DNA of 64,000 bases from Streptomyces sp. NBC_01262 (GTDB lineage: Bacteria > Actinomycetota > Actinomycetes > Streptomycetales > Streptomycetaceae), in contig NZ_CP108462.1 in NCBI RefSeq assembly GCF_036226365.1, positions 372,001 through 436,000 of the forward strand, in the 5' to 3' direction. The position numbers were made by a program, and so were the translations under genes. The notes below the pieces were generated by a model that searched no databases, was not told the DNA's origin, and was given only the letters and a program-made list of their open reading frames with translations. Below are positions 49,203 to 58,190 of the stretch, piece by piece (position 1 is the stretch's first letter; each line of letters begins with the position of its first letter).

Positions 49203-49575
49203 GTGCGCGACACGGTAGCTGATCGTTTTCATGTCCGGAAGAACCTGTTCGAGGCCGTCGAGAAGGGCGTGGCCGCGCACCGCTCCTGCCTGGCCGCCTC
49301 GGCCGGTGCCCCCGAGCCCGCTCCGGACGCGGCCACCGACGTGGTGCCGCCCGAGAGCACGCGGGCCGCGGCGGTCCGCAATCGGTACGCCGCCTACCTC
49401 AACCAGCGATGGAACGGGGCTGCACCGACAGCGGACGTCTCTGCCGCGAGCTTCAGCAGCTTGGCTACCTCGGCAGCGCGCAGCGTCCGCGGCCTTCGCG
49501 GTCCAGGGTGTTGCCGTTGGAGTGTCCTGCGGGCGAGCGGATCCGGCGCCACCCTGCGCAAGGTGCGCGGCTAAG
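49203..49575 (+). pseudogene. ISL3-family transposase remnant with frameshift
   Basis: VADRFHVRKNLFEAVEKGVAAHRS is the typical DxFH-x-NL region of ISL3 transposases, followed by RNRYAAYLNQRW. The natural continuation, GCTDSGRLCRELQQLGYLGSAQ, is in the next frame (from about 49410). Both ends of the transposase are absent. The fragment fills the gap before the oxidoreductase gene. Confidence 0.65.
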
Positions 49576-49672
49576 GTCGACTCCTGCGGTTACAACAACA
49601 CCAGCGCGGACTCCAAGGTCTGCCGAAGCTCTACTGAGACCGGCTGCACGAGAACAACGGCAAGGACCACAC

Positions 49673-50719
49673 ATGACGGACGCGCCCGTACGGATCGGAC
49701 TGGCCGGCTACGGCTTCGGCGGCCGGTACTTCCACGCGCCGCTGCTCGCCTCCACCCCGGACTGCGAGTTTCTCGGGGTGGTCACCACCTCCCCCGAACG
49801 CCGCAAGCAGATCGCCGGCGAGCTCGGCCGGCCGGCGTACGACTCGTTGCAGGAACTGGCCCGGGCCGGAGCCGAGGCGGTCGCGATCTCCACCCCGGCG
49901 GCCACCCACATCCCACTGGCCCAGGAGGCGCTGAGACTGGGCCTGGCGGTGGTCTGCGACAAGCCGTTCGCGCTCGACGCCGCTTCCGCGCGGGAGACGA
50001 CGGAGCTGGCGGAGCGGCTGGGGGTTCCACTGACGGTCTATCAGAACCGGCGCTGGGACTCCGACTTCCTGACTCTGCGCCGGCTCGTGGCCGAGGGCGC
50101 ACTCGGCACCCTGACCCGCTTCGAGTCGCGTTTCGAGCGGTTCCAGCCCGAGCCCGGCCCGCCGGCCGCGGGAGGCGGCACCCTGCTCGACTTCGGCAGC
50201 CACCTGGTCGACCAGGCACTCGTACTGTCCGGGCCGGTCGAGCGGGTGTACGCGGAGATGCGGAGCCGCGACGGCGGCGAGGGGTCCGAAGTCGGGCTCG
50301 ACGAGGACGTCTTCGTCGCGCTGACCCACCGCAGCGGAGCCCGGTCACATCTGTCCGGCAGTTGGCGGCAGGGCGCACCCGGCCCCCGCTTCCGCGCCAC
50401 CGGGACCACGGGGACGTACGTGGTCGACGGCGTGGACGGCCAGGAAGCCCTGCTGGTCGCGGGTGCCTCACCGGCCTCGGAGGGTGAGCGCTGGGGCATC
50501 GAGCCCGAGCAGCGCTGGGGCCAGGTGCTGCGCGGCGACCACGCCGAGCCCGCACCGTCCGCCCGCGGCGCATGGGACCTCTTCTACCCGGCCTTCGCCG
50601 CCGCGCTCCGTGGCACCCGCCCGCTGCCGGTAGACCCCTGGGATGCCGTGACCACCGCGACCGTACTGGACGCCGCGCGCACCAGTGCCACCACCGGCGA
50701 GGTCGTACGCCTGCCCTGA
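49673..50719 (+). CDS. Gfo/Idh/MocA-family oxidoreductase
   Basis: The 348-residue protein has an N-terminal Rossmann fold (IGLAGYGFGGRYFHAPLL) and the CDKPFALDAASA segment with the conserved Lys-Pro (usually EKP). YQNRRWDSDFLTL and TLLDFGSHLVDQAL give the catalytic His region. These enzymes oxidise or reduce sugars and inositols with NAD(P). The substrate is unknown. AAGGA precedes the ATG. The gene follows an IS remnant and stands alone. Confidence 0.87.
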   Translation: MTDAPVRIGLAGYGFGGRYFHAPLLASTPDCEFLGVVTTSPERRKQIAGELGRPAYDSLQELARAGAEAVAISTPAATHIPLAQEALRLGLAVVCDKPFALDAASARETTELAERLGVPLTVYQNRRWDSDFLTLRRLVAEGALGTLTRFESRFERFQPEPGPPAAGGGTLLDFGSHLVDQALVLSGPVERVYAEMRSRDGGEGSEVGLDEDVFVALTHRSGARSHLSGSWRQGAPGPRFRATGTTGTYVVDGVDGQEALLVAGASPASEGERWGIEPEQRWGQVLRGDHAEPAPSARGAWDLFYPAFAAALRGTRPLPVDPWDAVTTATVLDAARTSATTGEVVRLP

Positions 50720-50882
50720 ATCTGCGCCCACTGCGAACCGGTCAATGGCCCGCTCGAACCGACGCCCAGATGATCGGAACGAAACGGACGATCCCGCGGA
50801 GGCGCGGGAAGCGCCGAAACTTCACTCCGTGGAGGGCAGGCTCACGTACCGGTTCGGCTGCGGGACCCGTCGCCGGAAGCCG

Positions 50883-52406
50883 TTACCGGGTGGTCGCCAA
50901 GGGCAGCGGGGCGAAGCTGTGCCGCTCCCACAGCCGGCGGGAGGCCTCCTCGGGATACGCGGCGACCGAGGGCTCGATGTCGAGGAGTTGGACGAGGCGC
51001 TGTTCGGTGTCGTACGCGGGCCAGCCCGGGTCTCCTGTCGTGGCGAAGGCGGTCCAGGCGGAGCGGAAGCGAGCGGACAGCGCCTCGGTCTCGGGTGACG
51101 GGGTGGGGCCGATCAGCATGCCGCCGAGGCCGCCGTAGACCCCGAAGGTCAGGGGCACGTCCAGGCCGTGGCAGGCGCCCAGGGCACCGCCGTTGGCCGG
51201 GGCGGGGAAAGTGAGTTCGTACAGATGCGCCCGGCCGCCACCGGCCACGTGCGCCTCGGCAAGGTGCAGCGAGGGCATGCGGAACAGCCAGTCGGACTGG
51301 ACGAGTTCGAACAGGTACTCCGCGGAGGCGTCGGGGAACGCGGCGCGGTAGGCCTGCTCGGCGTCCGGTGTCGGTCCGAACAGGCCGAGGGTCAGCGAGG
51401 CGAGGCCCTCGTCCACGCGGCCGAGCAGGCCGCCCAGGAGGAGGAAGAGCCGGAACTCGTCCCGGTTGTGCCCGACGACGAGTTCCACGTCCCGCGCGGC
51501 ACCGCCGGCCAGCGCCTCCCACGGTGCGGTGGTCAGGACGTCGCCGTCGACGACGGGTGAGAACGGGGTCGGGGTGAAGGCAACAGGACCCCAGCGGTGC
51601 GCGTACTCGCGCATCCGGGAGCCAAGTGCGGCCCCGGCCTCGGTCAGCTTGCGCGGGTCCACGCCGGACAGGTCGGCCACCGTCGGGCGTAGCCCGATCC
51701 CGCCGGCCAGAGTCTCGGCGATGTCCCCGGCCAACGCGTCCGAGAAGAACGTGCCCGGCACGCTCTGGGCGATGGCCCTCCGAAACAGCGACCGGGCCTG
51801 CGGCATGGCCAGGAGAGCGGCGATGGACCCGGCACCGGCCGACTCGCCGAAGACGGTGACCTGCTCCGGATCGCCCCCGAAGGAGGTGATGTTCTCGCGC
51901 ACCCACTCCAGGGCGGCAACCTGGTCGAGCAGGCCACGATTGGCGGGCGCGCCCTCGATGCGCAGGAAACCCTCGATGCCGACGCGGTAGTTGAGGGTGA
52001 CCACGACCAGCTCACCGTCCCGGGCGAGGCGGCCGGCGTCGTAGGCAGGGTCGTCGGCGGAGCCGAACTTGTAGGCGCCGCCGTAGATCCACACCATGAC
52101 CGGGCGTCGCGCGGCCGGATCCGCCTCCGGGGTCCACACGTTGACGGTCAGCCAGTCATCACCGGCCGGCACGCTCCCGGCAGGAGCCCCCTCGGGGCCG
52201 GAAGGCTCCTGCGGAGGCGGCGGACCGAACACCAAGGCATCCCGGACACCGTCCCAGCGGTCCACCGGTCGCGGCGCCCCGAAGCGCGCCGCACCCACCG
52301 GCGGCTTGGCGTACGGGATCCCCCGGAAGACCGTGAGCCCCTCCGCGCGGCGGCCACGGACCGCGCCCGCCGTGGTCGTGGCCTCGGGAAACTCGTCAAC
52401 GCTCAT
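50883..52406 (-). CDS. Type-B carboxylesterase
   Basis: The 507-residue alpha/beta hydrolase has the family pattern FRGIPYAKPPVG near the N-terminus, WIYGGAYKFGSA (oxyanion), the nucleophile elbow FGESAGAGS, and a His in ACHGLDVPLTFG; a Glu in GHNRDEFR completes the triad. No signal peptide. GAGGAG sits five bases before the ATG. The promoter at 52518-52547 carries a palindrome. Confidence 0.9.
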   Translation of the reverse strand: MSVDEFPEATTTAGAVRGRRAEGLTVFRGIPYAKPPVGAARFGAPRPVDRWDGVRDALVFGPPPPQEPSGPEGAPAGSVPAGDDWLTVNVWTPEADPAARRPVMVWIYGGAYKFGSADDPAYDAGRLARDGELVVVTLNYRVGIEGFLRIEGAPANRGLLDQVAALEWVRENITSFGGDPEQVTVFGESAGAGSIAALLAMPQARSLFRRAIAQSVPGTFFSDALAGDIAETLAGGIGLRPTVADLSGVDPRKLTEAGAALGSRMREYAHRWGPVAFTPTPFSPVVDGDVLTTAPWEALAGGAARDVELVVGHNRDEFRLFLLLGGLLGRVDEGLASLTLGLFGPTPDAEQAYRAAFPDASAEYLFELVQSDWLFRMPSLHLAEAHVAGGGRAHLYELTFPAPANGGALGACHGLDVPLTFGVYGGLGGMLIGPTPSPETEALSARFRSAWTAFATTGDPGWPAYDTEQRLVQLLDIEPSVAAYPEEASRRLWERHSFAPLPLATTR

Positions 52407-52517
52407 GATCACTCCTCAGCCGGCCACTGCTCGGCGGCCGGTCCGCACAGAAGAACGGGCTTTTGTCGTGCCCCGGCCGGAGGGCAGCCTCTGGGCGGCG
52501 ACGGACCACATCGGGGC

Positions 52518-52547
52518 CATCCTGCAACAGGATGCTTGAAGTATCAA
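52518..52547 (-). promoter_or_regulatory. Carboxylesterase promoter with palindrome
   Basis: On the minus strand TTGATA (52547-52542) and CAGGAT (52524-52519) are separated by 17 nt. CATCCTG (52518-52524) and CAGGATG (52528-52534) form an exact inverted repeat over the -10. The controlling protein is unknown. Confidence 0.5.
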
Positions 52548-52591
52548 CTAGCTGTCCCGTCGCCACAGCAGGAAGCCATGTGTGGCCCGGA

Positions 52592-53566
52592 TCAACCACT
52601 CATCGTCTTGAACAACCGGCCGACCTCCTCACCCGGATCTCCCGGGACGGTGTATCCCGTCTCGTCCCTGATCTCTGTGAAGTGATCCCGTACGTCCTCC
52701 ATCGACAGGGCCGGGTTGAAGTAGCCGTTCGTCCTGCCGATGAAGAAGCGCGAGACGTGGCCGGCACCGACCGTGTACATCTCGCCGGAGACGGGGCAGT
52801 CCTCGTGCGCCAGATAGGCCACGGCCGGCGCGACCAGCGCGGGATCGAGTCTGTCGACGAAGGACCTCATCCGTTCGACGGTCATCGCGTTCCTGGCGGG
52901 ATCAGCTCTTTGCTCGGCGCCTGCCTCCCTCGCTTCGGGCTTCGTCAGGGACTGGGTGAGCATGCGGGTGAGCGCGATCGGGGCCACGGCATTGACCTTG
53001 ATGCCGTGCGCGGCCCCCTCGGCGGCCAGGACGCGGGTGAGGCCGATCAGGCCCGTCTTGGCCGCGCCGTAGTTGCTCTTGTTCGCGGTGCCCAGCAGTC
53101 CGGCCGCCGAGGTGGTGTTGACCACGCGGCCGTAGCGCTGCTCGCGCATGGCGCTCCAGGCCGGCCTCGTGACGAAGAAGGCGCCCCTCAGGTGCACGTC
53201 CAGGACGGGATCGAGCAGGTCGGCTGTCACGTCCTCGAACGGTGCGTCCCGCAGGATGCCCGCGTTGTTGACGACGATGTCCACGCGGCCGTAGGCGTCC
53301 AGGGCGGTACGGACAACGGCCTGCCCGCCCTCGGGTGTCGCCACGCTGTTCGTGTCCGCCACCGCCTCCCCGCCCTGGTCGCGGATCTCACGGGCGACGC
53401 TCTCGGCAGGACCCTCGTCCGTCCCCTCCCCTGCCGTCGAACCGCCGGTGTCGTTGACCACGACATGTGCTCCGCGCAACGCCAGCAGGAGGGCGTACTC
53501 CCTGCCGAGGCCCCCGCCCGCGCCGGTGACGACCGCGACCCTTCCGTCGAATCCCAGGTCTGTCAT
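52592..53566 (-). CDS. Short-chain dehydrogenase (17beta-HSD4/hydroxyacyl-CoA type)
   Basis: The 324-residue SDR has TGAGGGLGREYALLL (cofactor), NNAGIL, and the catalytic Ser in NTTSAAG with Tyr/Lys in NYGAAK. The VVVNDTGG element and extended C-terminal region match peroxisomal multifunctional enzyme 2-like or steroid dehydrogenases. It overlaps the P450 gene before it (ATGA) and ends the PadR-P450-P450-SDR operon, so it probably oxidises an alcohol made by the P450s. Confidence 0.87.
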   Translation of the reverse strand: MTDLGFDGRVAVVTGAGGGLGREYALLLALRGAHVVVNDTGGSTAGEGTDEGPAESVAREIRDQGGEAVADTNSVATPEGGQAVVRTALDAYGRVDIVVNNAGILRDAPFEDVTADLLDPVLDVHLRGAFFVTRPAWSAMREQRYGRVVNTTSAAGLLGTANKSNYGAAKTGLIGLTRVLAAEGAAHGIKVNAVAPIALTRMLTQSLTKPEAREAGAEQRADPARNAMTVERMRSFVDRLDPALVAPAVAYLAHEDCPVSGEMYTVGAGHVSRFFIGRTNGYFNPALSMEDVRDHFTEIRDETGYTVPGDPGEEVGRLFKTMSG

Positions 53567-54765
53567 ACCTGCTCCCAGGTGATCGGCAACCGCTCCGGAC
53601 CGCGCGTGGACACACCGGACTTCCACACGACGCCCTGGAGGGACCCGGCGAGCCGCAGCCCCGGCAGCCGCGTCAGCAGGGTATGGAGTGTGACCTGGAG
53701 TTCCATGCGGGCCAGCGGGGCGCCCAGGCAGTGGTGGGCGCCGTGCCCGAAACCGATGTGGGGCGCCTCCTGGCGTGTCAGGTCGAGTGCGTCGGGGTCG
53801 GTGTAGATGGACTCGTCCCGGTTGGCGGAGGATCTGTCGACGACCACGGGCTCACCGGCGCGCACGGTCACCGCGCCGAGTCGGACGTCCTCCAGGGCGT
53901 AGCGCGGCTGCGAACTGCCGGCCCCGGCAGGGATGTAGCGGAGCAGTTCCTCCACCGCCTGCGGCACCATGCGGAGGTCGGCGCGCAGGGCCGCCAGCTG
54001 GTCGGGATTGGTGAGCAGAACGTAGACGAAGTTGGGGATCTGCGTGGCGGTGGTCTCGTGGCCGGCGACGAGGATCGTCTCGGCCATCGTCAGCAGTTCC
54101 TCCTCTGACAGGCGGTCCTCGCTGTCGCGGGCGGCGACGAGAGCGGAGAGCAGATCGTCCTGGGGCTCCTCGCGCCGCTCGGCGGCGAGGGCGGCGACGT
54201 AGCCCCTCAGCTGTGTGCGGGCGTCGGCCACCTGCTCCTCGGTGAACTTGCTGGTGGACAGGTACGCGTCCGCCCACTGCCGGAAGTCGCTCCGGTCCTC
54301 GAAGGGCACACCGAGCAGTTCACACATCACGGCTATCGGCAGCGGCAGCCCGAAGGCCTGCACAAGATCCACAGGTGGCCCCTCGGCCAGCATCGCGTCG
54401 ACCAGTCCGTCCGCGATCTGCTGCACGCGCGGCCGCAACGACTCGATGCGCCGCATGGTGAACGCCCTGGCCACCAGTCTGCGCAGCCGGCTGTGCTCGG
54501 GCGGGTCGAGGCTGATCATCGCTCCGGCGCCGGCGGGATAGGGGCGCGCACGGGGCTGGTCCCGGCCGACGGCGGCGGCGCGGCTGAAGCGTGGGTCCCC
54601 GAGGACGACCTTGACGTCCTCGTAGCGGGTGGCCAGCCAGGCGGGTTCGCCGTACGGGAGCCGAACCCGGCACAGGGGTTCCTCGCTGCGCAGCGCCGCG
54701 TACAGCGGGTCGAGGTCCAGCTTCTCGGAGGCGAACGGATAGGTCCGGGGTTCTGTGGCGGTCAT
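53563..54765 (-). CDS. Cytochrome P450 (second in operon)
   Basis: The 400-residue soluble bacterial P450 has the oxygen-binding I-helix AGHETTATQ, the K-helix EELLRYI, and the heme loop FGHGAHHCLGAPLAR with the Cys thiolate ligand. GAGAGG precedes the ATG. It is 25 bp downstream of another P450. Electrons probably come from the divergent ferredoxin/reductase genes. The substrate is unknown. Confidence 0.93.
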   Translation of the reverse strand: MTATEPRTYPFASEKLDLDPLYAALRSEEPLCRVRLPYGEPAWLATRYEDVKVVLGDPRFSRAAAVGRDQPRARPYPAGAGAMISLDPPEHSRLRRLVARAFTMRRIESLRPRVQQIADGLVDAMLAEGPPVDLVQAFGLPLPIAVMCELLGVPFEDRSDFRQWADAYLSTSKFTEEQVADARTQLRGYVAALAAERREEPQDDLLSALVAARDSEDRLSEEELLTMAETILVAGHETTATQIPNFVYVLLTNPDQLAALRADLRMVPQAVEELLRYIPAGAGSSQPRYALEDVRLGAVTVRAGEPVVVDRSSANRDESIYTDPDALDLTRQEAPHIGFGHGAHHCLGAPLARMELQVTLHTLLTRLPGLRLAGSLQGVVWKSGVSTRGPERLPITWEQV

Positions 54766-54790
54766 GGGTGCCTCTCGGTGCGGTCGCGGT

Positions 54791-56005
54791 TCACCAGGTG
54801 ACGGGGAGTTCATGGACGCCGTAGATGCTCATGTCGCCGCGGAACCTCAACTCCTCGAAAGGAACGGCCAGTTGCAGGTTCGGCAGCTGGCGCAGCAGGG
54901 TGGGTAGCGCAATCTCCAGCTCCGCGCGGGCCAGTGTCTGGCCGATGCACTGGTGGGTGCCGTGGCCGAACGCGACGTGTCCGCGGGCGCTGCGGCCGAT
55001 GTCGAAGAGGTCGGGGTCGGGGAGGAAGGCGGGGTCGCGGTTGCCGGCGGGCAGGTTCACGATCAGGCCTTCTCCGGCCTTGATCGGCTGGCCGCCGATG
55101 GTGACGTCCTCGACGGCCACGCGGGCGACCAGGCTGTGCACGATCGTCAGGTGGCGCAGCAGTTCCTCCACCGCGCCCGCGACCACGGCCGGATCGTCGG
55201 TGTCCCGGATCCGCGCGAGGTCGTCGGGATTCCGGAGCAGGAACAGGGTGCTCAGGGCGATCATGTTGGCCGTGGTCTCGTGGCCGGCGTTGAGCAGGAT
55301 GTGACCGTTCATGGCCACCGTGTCGCGGTCGATCTCCCCGTTCGCGACGTGCTCGCACAGCAGGCGGCTGATCAGGTCGTCTCCGGGTTCCCGCTCCTTG
55401 CGCGCCACCAGGTCCCGCAAGTAGCCGAACAGGGCCATGCTCGCGGCGTTCCGCTCCTCCTGCGGTCGGTGCAGGCTCATCATGACCGACGTGTGCTGCT
55501 GGAAGAACTCGTGGTCGCCGTACGGCACTCCGAGCAGCAGCGAGATCACCAGGGACGGCACGGGCAGCGCGAAGTCGCGGACGATGTCGGCCGGCCGACC
55601 CTTGTCGATCATGCGGTCGAGGAAGTCGTCCACCATCTCCTGGATGTGCGGCCGCATGGCCTGGACCCGCTTGACGGTGAAGTCCTTGGTCAGCATGCGG
55701 CGCAGCCGGGCGTGCTCCGGGTCGTCCATCCGCGGGAAGATCGGTGGCGCACCCTCGCCACGCGCTTCCCCTTGCAGCCGGCCGACGACGTCCGCGCTGA
55801 TGCGCGGGTCGGTCATGGCGGCCTTGATGTCCTCGAACCGGCTCACCACCCAGACCGTGTGGCCGTTCCACACCGCCTGCTGCAGGCCCTCCGCCCCACG
55901 CCACTTCGCGTAGTCGGCGGGCGGGTCGAAGGGACAGCGGGCAGAACGGTCACCGGGGAAGGCGGGTAGACCTGCCGCTTGGTTCGCGTCGGTCACTGTG
56001 CTCAT
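54791..56005 (-). CDS. Cytochrome P450 (first in operon)
   Basis: The 404-residue protein has NAGHETTANM, EELLRHLT, and the heme loop FGHGTHQCIGQTLAR. An acid-alcohol Glu-Thr pair follows the usual layout. The ATG overlaps the PadR stop (ATGA) after GAGGAGG. The two P450s differ in sequence and likely act in succession or on different positions of one molecule. Confidence 0.93.
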   Translation of the reverse strand: MSTVTDANQAAGLPAFPGDRSARCPFDPPADYAKWRGAEGLQQAVWNGHTVWVVSRFEDIKAAMTDPRISADVVGRLQGEARGEGAPPIFPRMDDPEHARLRRMLTKDFTVKRVQAMRPHIQEMVDDFLDRMIDKGRPADIVRDFALPVPSLVISLLLGVPYGDHEFFQQHTSVMMSLHRPQEERNAASMALFGYLRDLVARKEREPGDDLISRLLCEHVANGEIDRDTVAMNGHILLNAGHETTANMIALSTLFLLRNPDDLARIRDTDDPAVVAGAVEELLRHLTIVHSLVARVAVEDVTIGGQPIKAGEGLIVNLPAGNRDPAFLPDPDLFDIGRSARGHVAFGHGTHQCIGQTLARAELEIALPTLLRQLPNLQLAVPFEELRFRGDMSIYGVHELPVTW

Positions 56006-56541
56006 TGATCCTCCTGGGTCGGTTCGGACGGGTTCACACCGCTCTGGATCTGCTCCCGCAGGCCCGCCAGCCAGCGGCGTTCCGCGTCGATCCGGTCGCT
56101 TCCGTGGTCGAGCGCCAGCCGGCTCCAGCGCTCAACCCGCGCGGAGGCCAGCACGGCGACGCGGTCCCGGTTGCGGGCCAGAATCCGGTCGCGGGCGTCG
56201 AGGACGCGGAGTTGTTCCTCGGGGCTGAGCCAGGCGAAGTTCACCAGCCGCGCATGGAACTCGCGGGACTGGTCCGCCGCGTCTTCGGGGAGCTCGGCCA
56301 GCATGTCGTGCAGGACCTCCCGTCCGACGTCGGTGATCGAGTAGACGTGCCGGGGCGGCTTGGCCTCCTGTTCCTCGGAACTGCGGAGCACGGCCCCGCC
56401 GTCGACGAACTGGCGCATCCGGGGATAGAGGGAGTTGTTCGACAACGTGTGCCCGGTGGCCGCCTCCACCTCCCTGCGCAGTTCGTATCCGTGACGCGGT
56501 CCGCGTGCCAGCTCGGCCAAAAGGAGGATGTCGATCCACAT
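56002..56541 (-). CDS. PadR-family transcriptional regulator
   Basis: The 179-residue protein starts MWIDILLLAELARGPRHGYEL, a PadR winged helix: NSLYPRMRQFVDGGAV and HVYSITDVGREVLHDML. A C-terminal coiled helix (RDRILARNRDRVAVLASARVE) follows for dimerisation. It lies first in the P450-SDR operon, which is unusual order for a repressor and means it regulates its own operon. Its ATG is seven bases from the -10, so a leaderless transcript is likely. Confidence 0.9.
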   Translation of the reverse strand: MWIDILLLAELARGPRHGYELRREVEAATGHTLSNNSLYPRMRQFVDGGAVLRSSEEQEAKPPRHVYSITDVGREVLHDMLAELPEDAADQSREFHARLVNFAWLSPEEQLRVLDARDRILARNRDRVAVLASARVERWSRLALDHGSDRIDAERRWLAGLREQIQSGVNPSEPTQEDQ

Positions 56542-56544
56542 AGC

Positions 56545-56572
56545 GGTTACGGTAACCTAGGTCACCGTAACC
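56545..56572. promoter_or_regulatory. PadR operator palindrome and promoter
   Basis: GGTTACGGT (56545-56553) is exactly mirrored by ACCGTAACC (56564-56572) around CCTAGG. On the minus strand TTGATA, an 18-nt spacer and TACCGT form a promoter for padR overlapped by the palindrome. The divergent ferredoxin gene may also be controlled here. Confidence 0.65.
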
Positions 56573-56661
56573 TATCAATCCTCACTCGCCCGCTTGAGGC
56601 CCTTCAGCCCCTGCCGCGACCTGCTCCGCAGACGAATCCACCGAGGACGAGGACGAAAACC

Positions 56662-56865
56662 ATGCGTGTGGAAGTGGAACTCGACGAACCCAAATGCGTC
56701 GCCGCCGGTCAGTGCGTACTGGCCGCTCCTGAGGTGTTCGACCAGCGCGACGAGGACGGCGTCGCCGTCGTCCTTGACGACCGGCCCGACCCGGATCTCC
56801 TGGACGGCGTCCGGGAAGCCGCGGCGCTCTGCCCAGCGGCGGCGATCCGCCTGGTGGAGCGGTGA
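56662..56865 (+). CDS. Small ferredoxin (3Fe-4S type)
   Basis: The 67-residue protein has Cys in ECVAAGQC-like CVAAGQC (first two cluster Cys) and ALCP near the C-terminus, the three-Cys pattern of P450-partner ferredoxins. It overlaps the reductase start by 4 bp (GTGA). It is divergent from the P450 operon and supplies electrons to it. Confidence 0.88.
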   Translation: MRVEVELDEPKCVAAGQCVLAAPEVFDQRDEDGVAVVLDDRPDPDLLDGVREAAALCPAAAIRLVER

Positions 56866-58076
56866 GGCGGATCGTGGTCGTCGGTGCCTCGGCCGCGGGT
56901 CTCGCGGCGGCCGAGACACTGCGCCGGGAGGGCTACGACGGGACGCTGACCCTCATCGGTGACGAACCCCATCTGCCCTACGACCGTCCGCCGCTGTCCA
57001 AGCAGTTCCTCACCGGGCGCTGGGAAGCCGGGCAATTGGCCTTGCGGACCACGGCCGACCTGGGCGCTCTCGGCCTCGATCTACGCCTCGGCGTGGCCGC
57101 GAAAGAGCTGGATCCGGCCACCCGGTCGGTGCGTCTGGCGGACGGCTCGGCGGTGTCGTACGACGGACTCGTCATCGCCACCGGTGTGCGTCCCCGCCGG
57201 CTGCCCGGCAAGGACGCCCATGTGCTGCGGACGCTGGACGACGCCCTTTCCCTGAGAGACCGGCTCGGACCCGGGCGCCGGCTCGTCGTGGTCGGCGCCG
57301 GATTCCTCGGCGCGGAGGCAGCGGCCACCGCAGCCGGGCTCGGTACCGACGTCACCCTCCTCGAACCCGCGCCGGTGCCCCTGGCACACGTGGTGGGGGC
57401 CGAGGTCGGCCGGGTCCTCTCCCGGGCCCACCGGGAACGGGGTGTGGAGCTGCGTACCGGGGTCACGGTGTCGGAAGTGACCGGCACCGGAGTGCTTCTT
57501 GCCGATGGCGAGACGGTCGAAGGCGACGAGGTCCTGGTCGCCGTCGGGTCGCGGCCCAACACCGAGTGGCTCGCCGGCAGCGGGCTCGCCCTGGGAGACG
57601 GGGTGGCGTGCGACGCGTACTGCGAGGCGGCCGCCGGGATCTACGCGGCCGGGGACGTGGCCCGCTGGTACAACCCGCTCTTCGCCACCTCGATGCGGAT
57701 CGAGCACCGCACCAACGCCGCCGAGCAGGGGATGGCCGCCGCCCGCAATCTGCTCCGTCCTACGGAACGCAAGCCCTTCGCGCCGGTGCCCTACTTCTGG
57801 TCGGACCAGTACGACATGAAGATCCAGGCATACGGGTACCTGCGCGGCCACGACGAAGTCGCCGTGGTGCAGGGCGACTTGGCCGAACTCCGCTTCGTGG
57901 CCGCGTATCGCACCGGTGACCGCCTGACCGGCGTCCTGGCCATGGGCGTCAGGCCGAAGGACCTCCGCGCCTGGCGGCAGGCGCTGGCCACGAGTACGGC
58001 CTGGCACACGGTCGCAGCGCAGGAGACCCGCACGCCACCCACCGTCGGGAGCGCCACGGCCCAACCGACGCGGTGA
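56862..58076 (+). CDS. Ferredoxin reductase (FAD, NAD(P)H-dependent)
   Basis: The 404-residue protein has the FAD Rossmann start VVVGASAAGLAAAETL, LPYDRPPLSKQFL, the NAD motif VVVGAGFLGAEAAATA and GIYAAGDVARW. The C-terminal region is of the putidaredoxin-reductase type. The GTG start is fixed by the GTGA overlap. It reduces the ferredoxin just upstream. Confidence 0.92.
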   Translation: MRRIVVVGASAAGLAAAETLRREGYDGTLTLIGDEPHLPYDRPPLSKQFLTGRWEAGQLALRTTADLGALGLDLRLGVAAKELDPATRSVRLADGSAVSYDGLVIATGVRPRRLPGKDAHVLRTLDDALSLRDRLGPGRRLVVVGAGFLGAEAAATAAGLGTDVTLLEPAPVPLAHVVGAEVGRVLSRAHRERGVELRTGVTVSEVTGTGVLLADGETVEGDEVLVAVGSRPNTEWLAGSGLALGDGVACDAYCEAAAGIYAAGDVARWYNPLFATSMRIEHRTNAAEQGMAAARNLLRPTERKPFAPVPYFWSDQYDMKIQAYGYLRGHDEVAVVQGDLAELRFVAAYRTGDRLTGVLAMGVRPKDLRAWRQALATSTAWHTVAAQETRTPPTVGSATAQPTR

Positions 58077-58190
58077 GGCACCGCCGCGCCCCCATCACCG
58101 CTGCGTAGCTGCCCGTCCCGGTTTCCCACGACGTACAAGCGACATCGGCTCTCCTGCTCCCCTCTCCCCCCACCACCGGAGGCTTGATCC

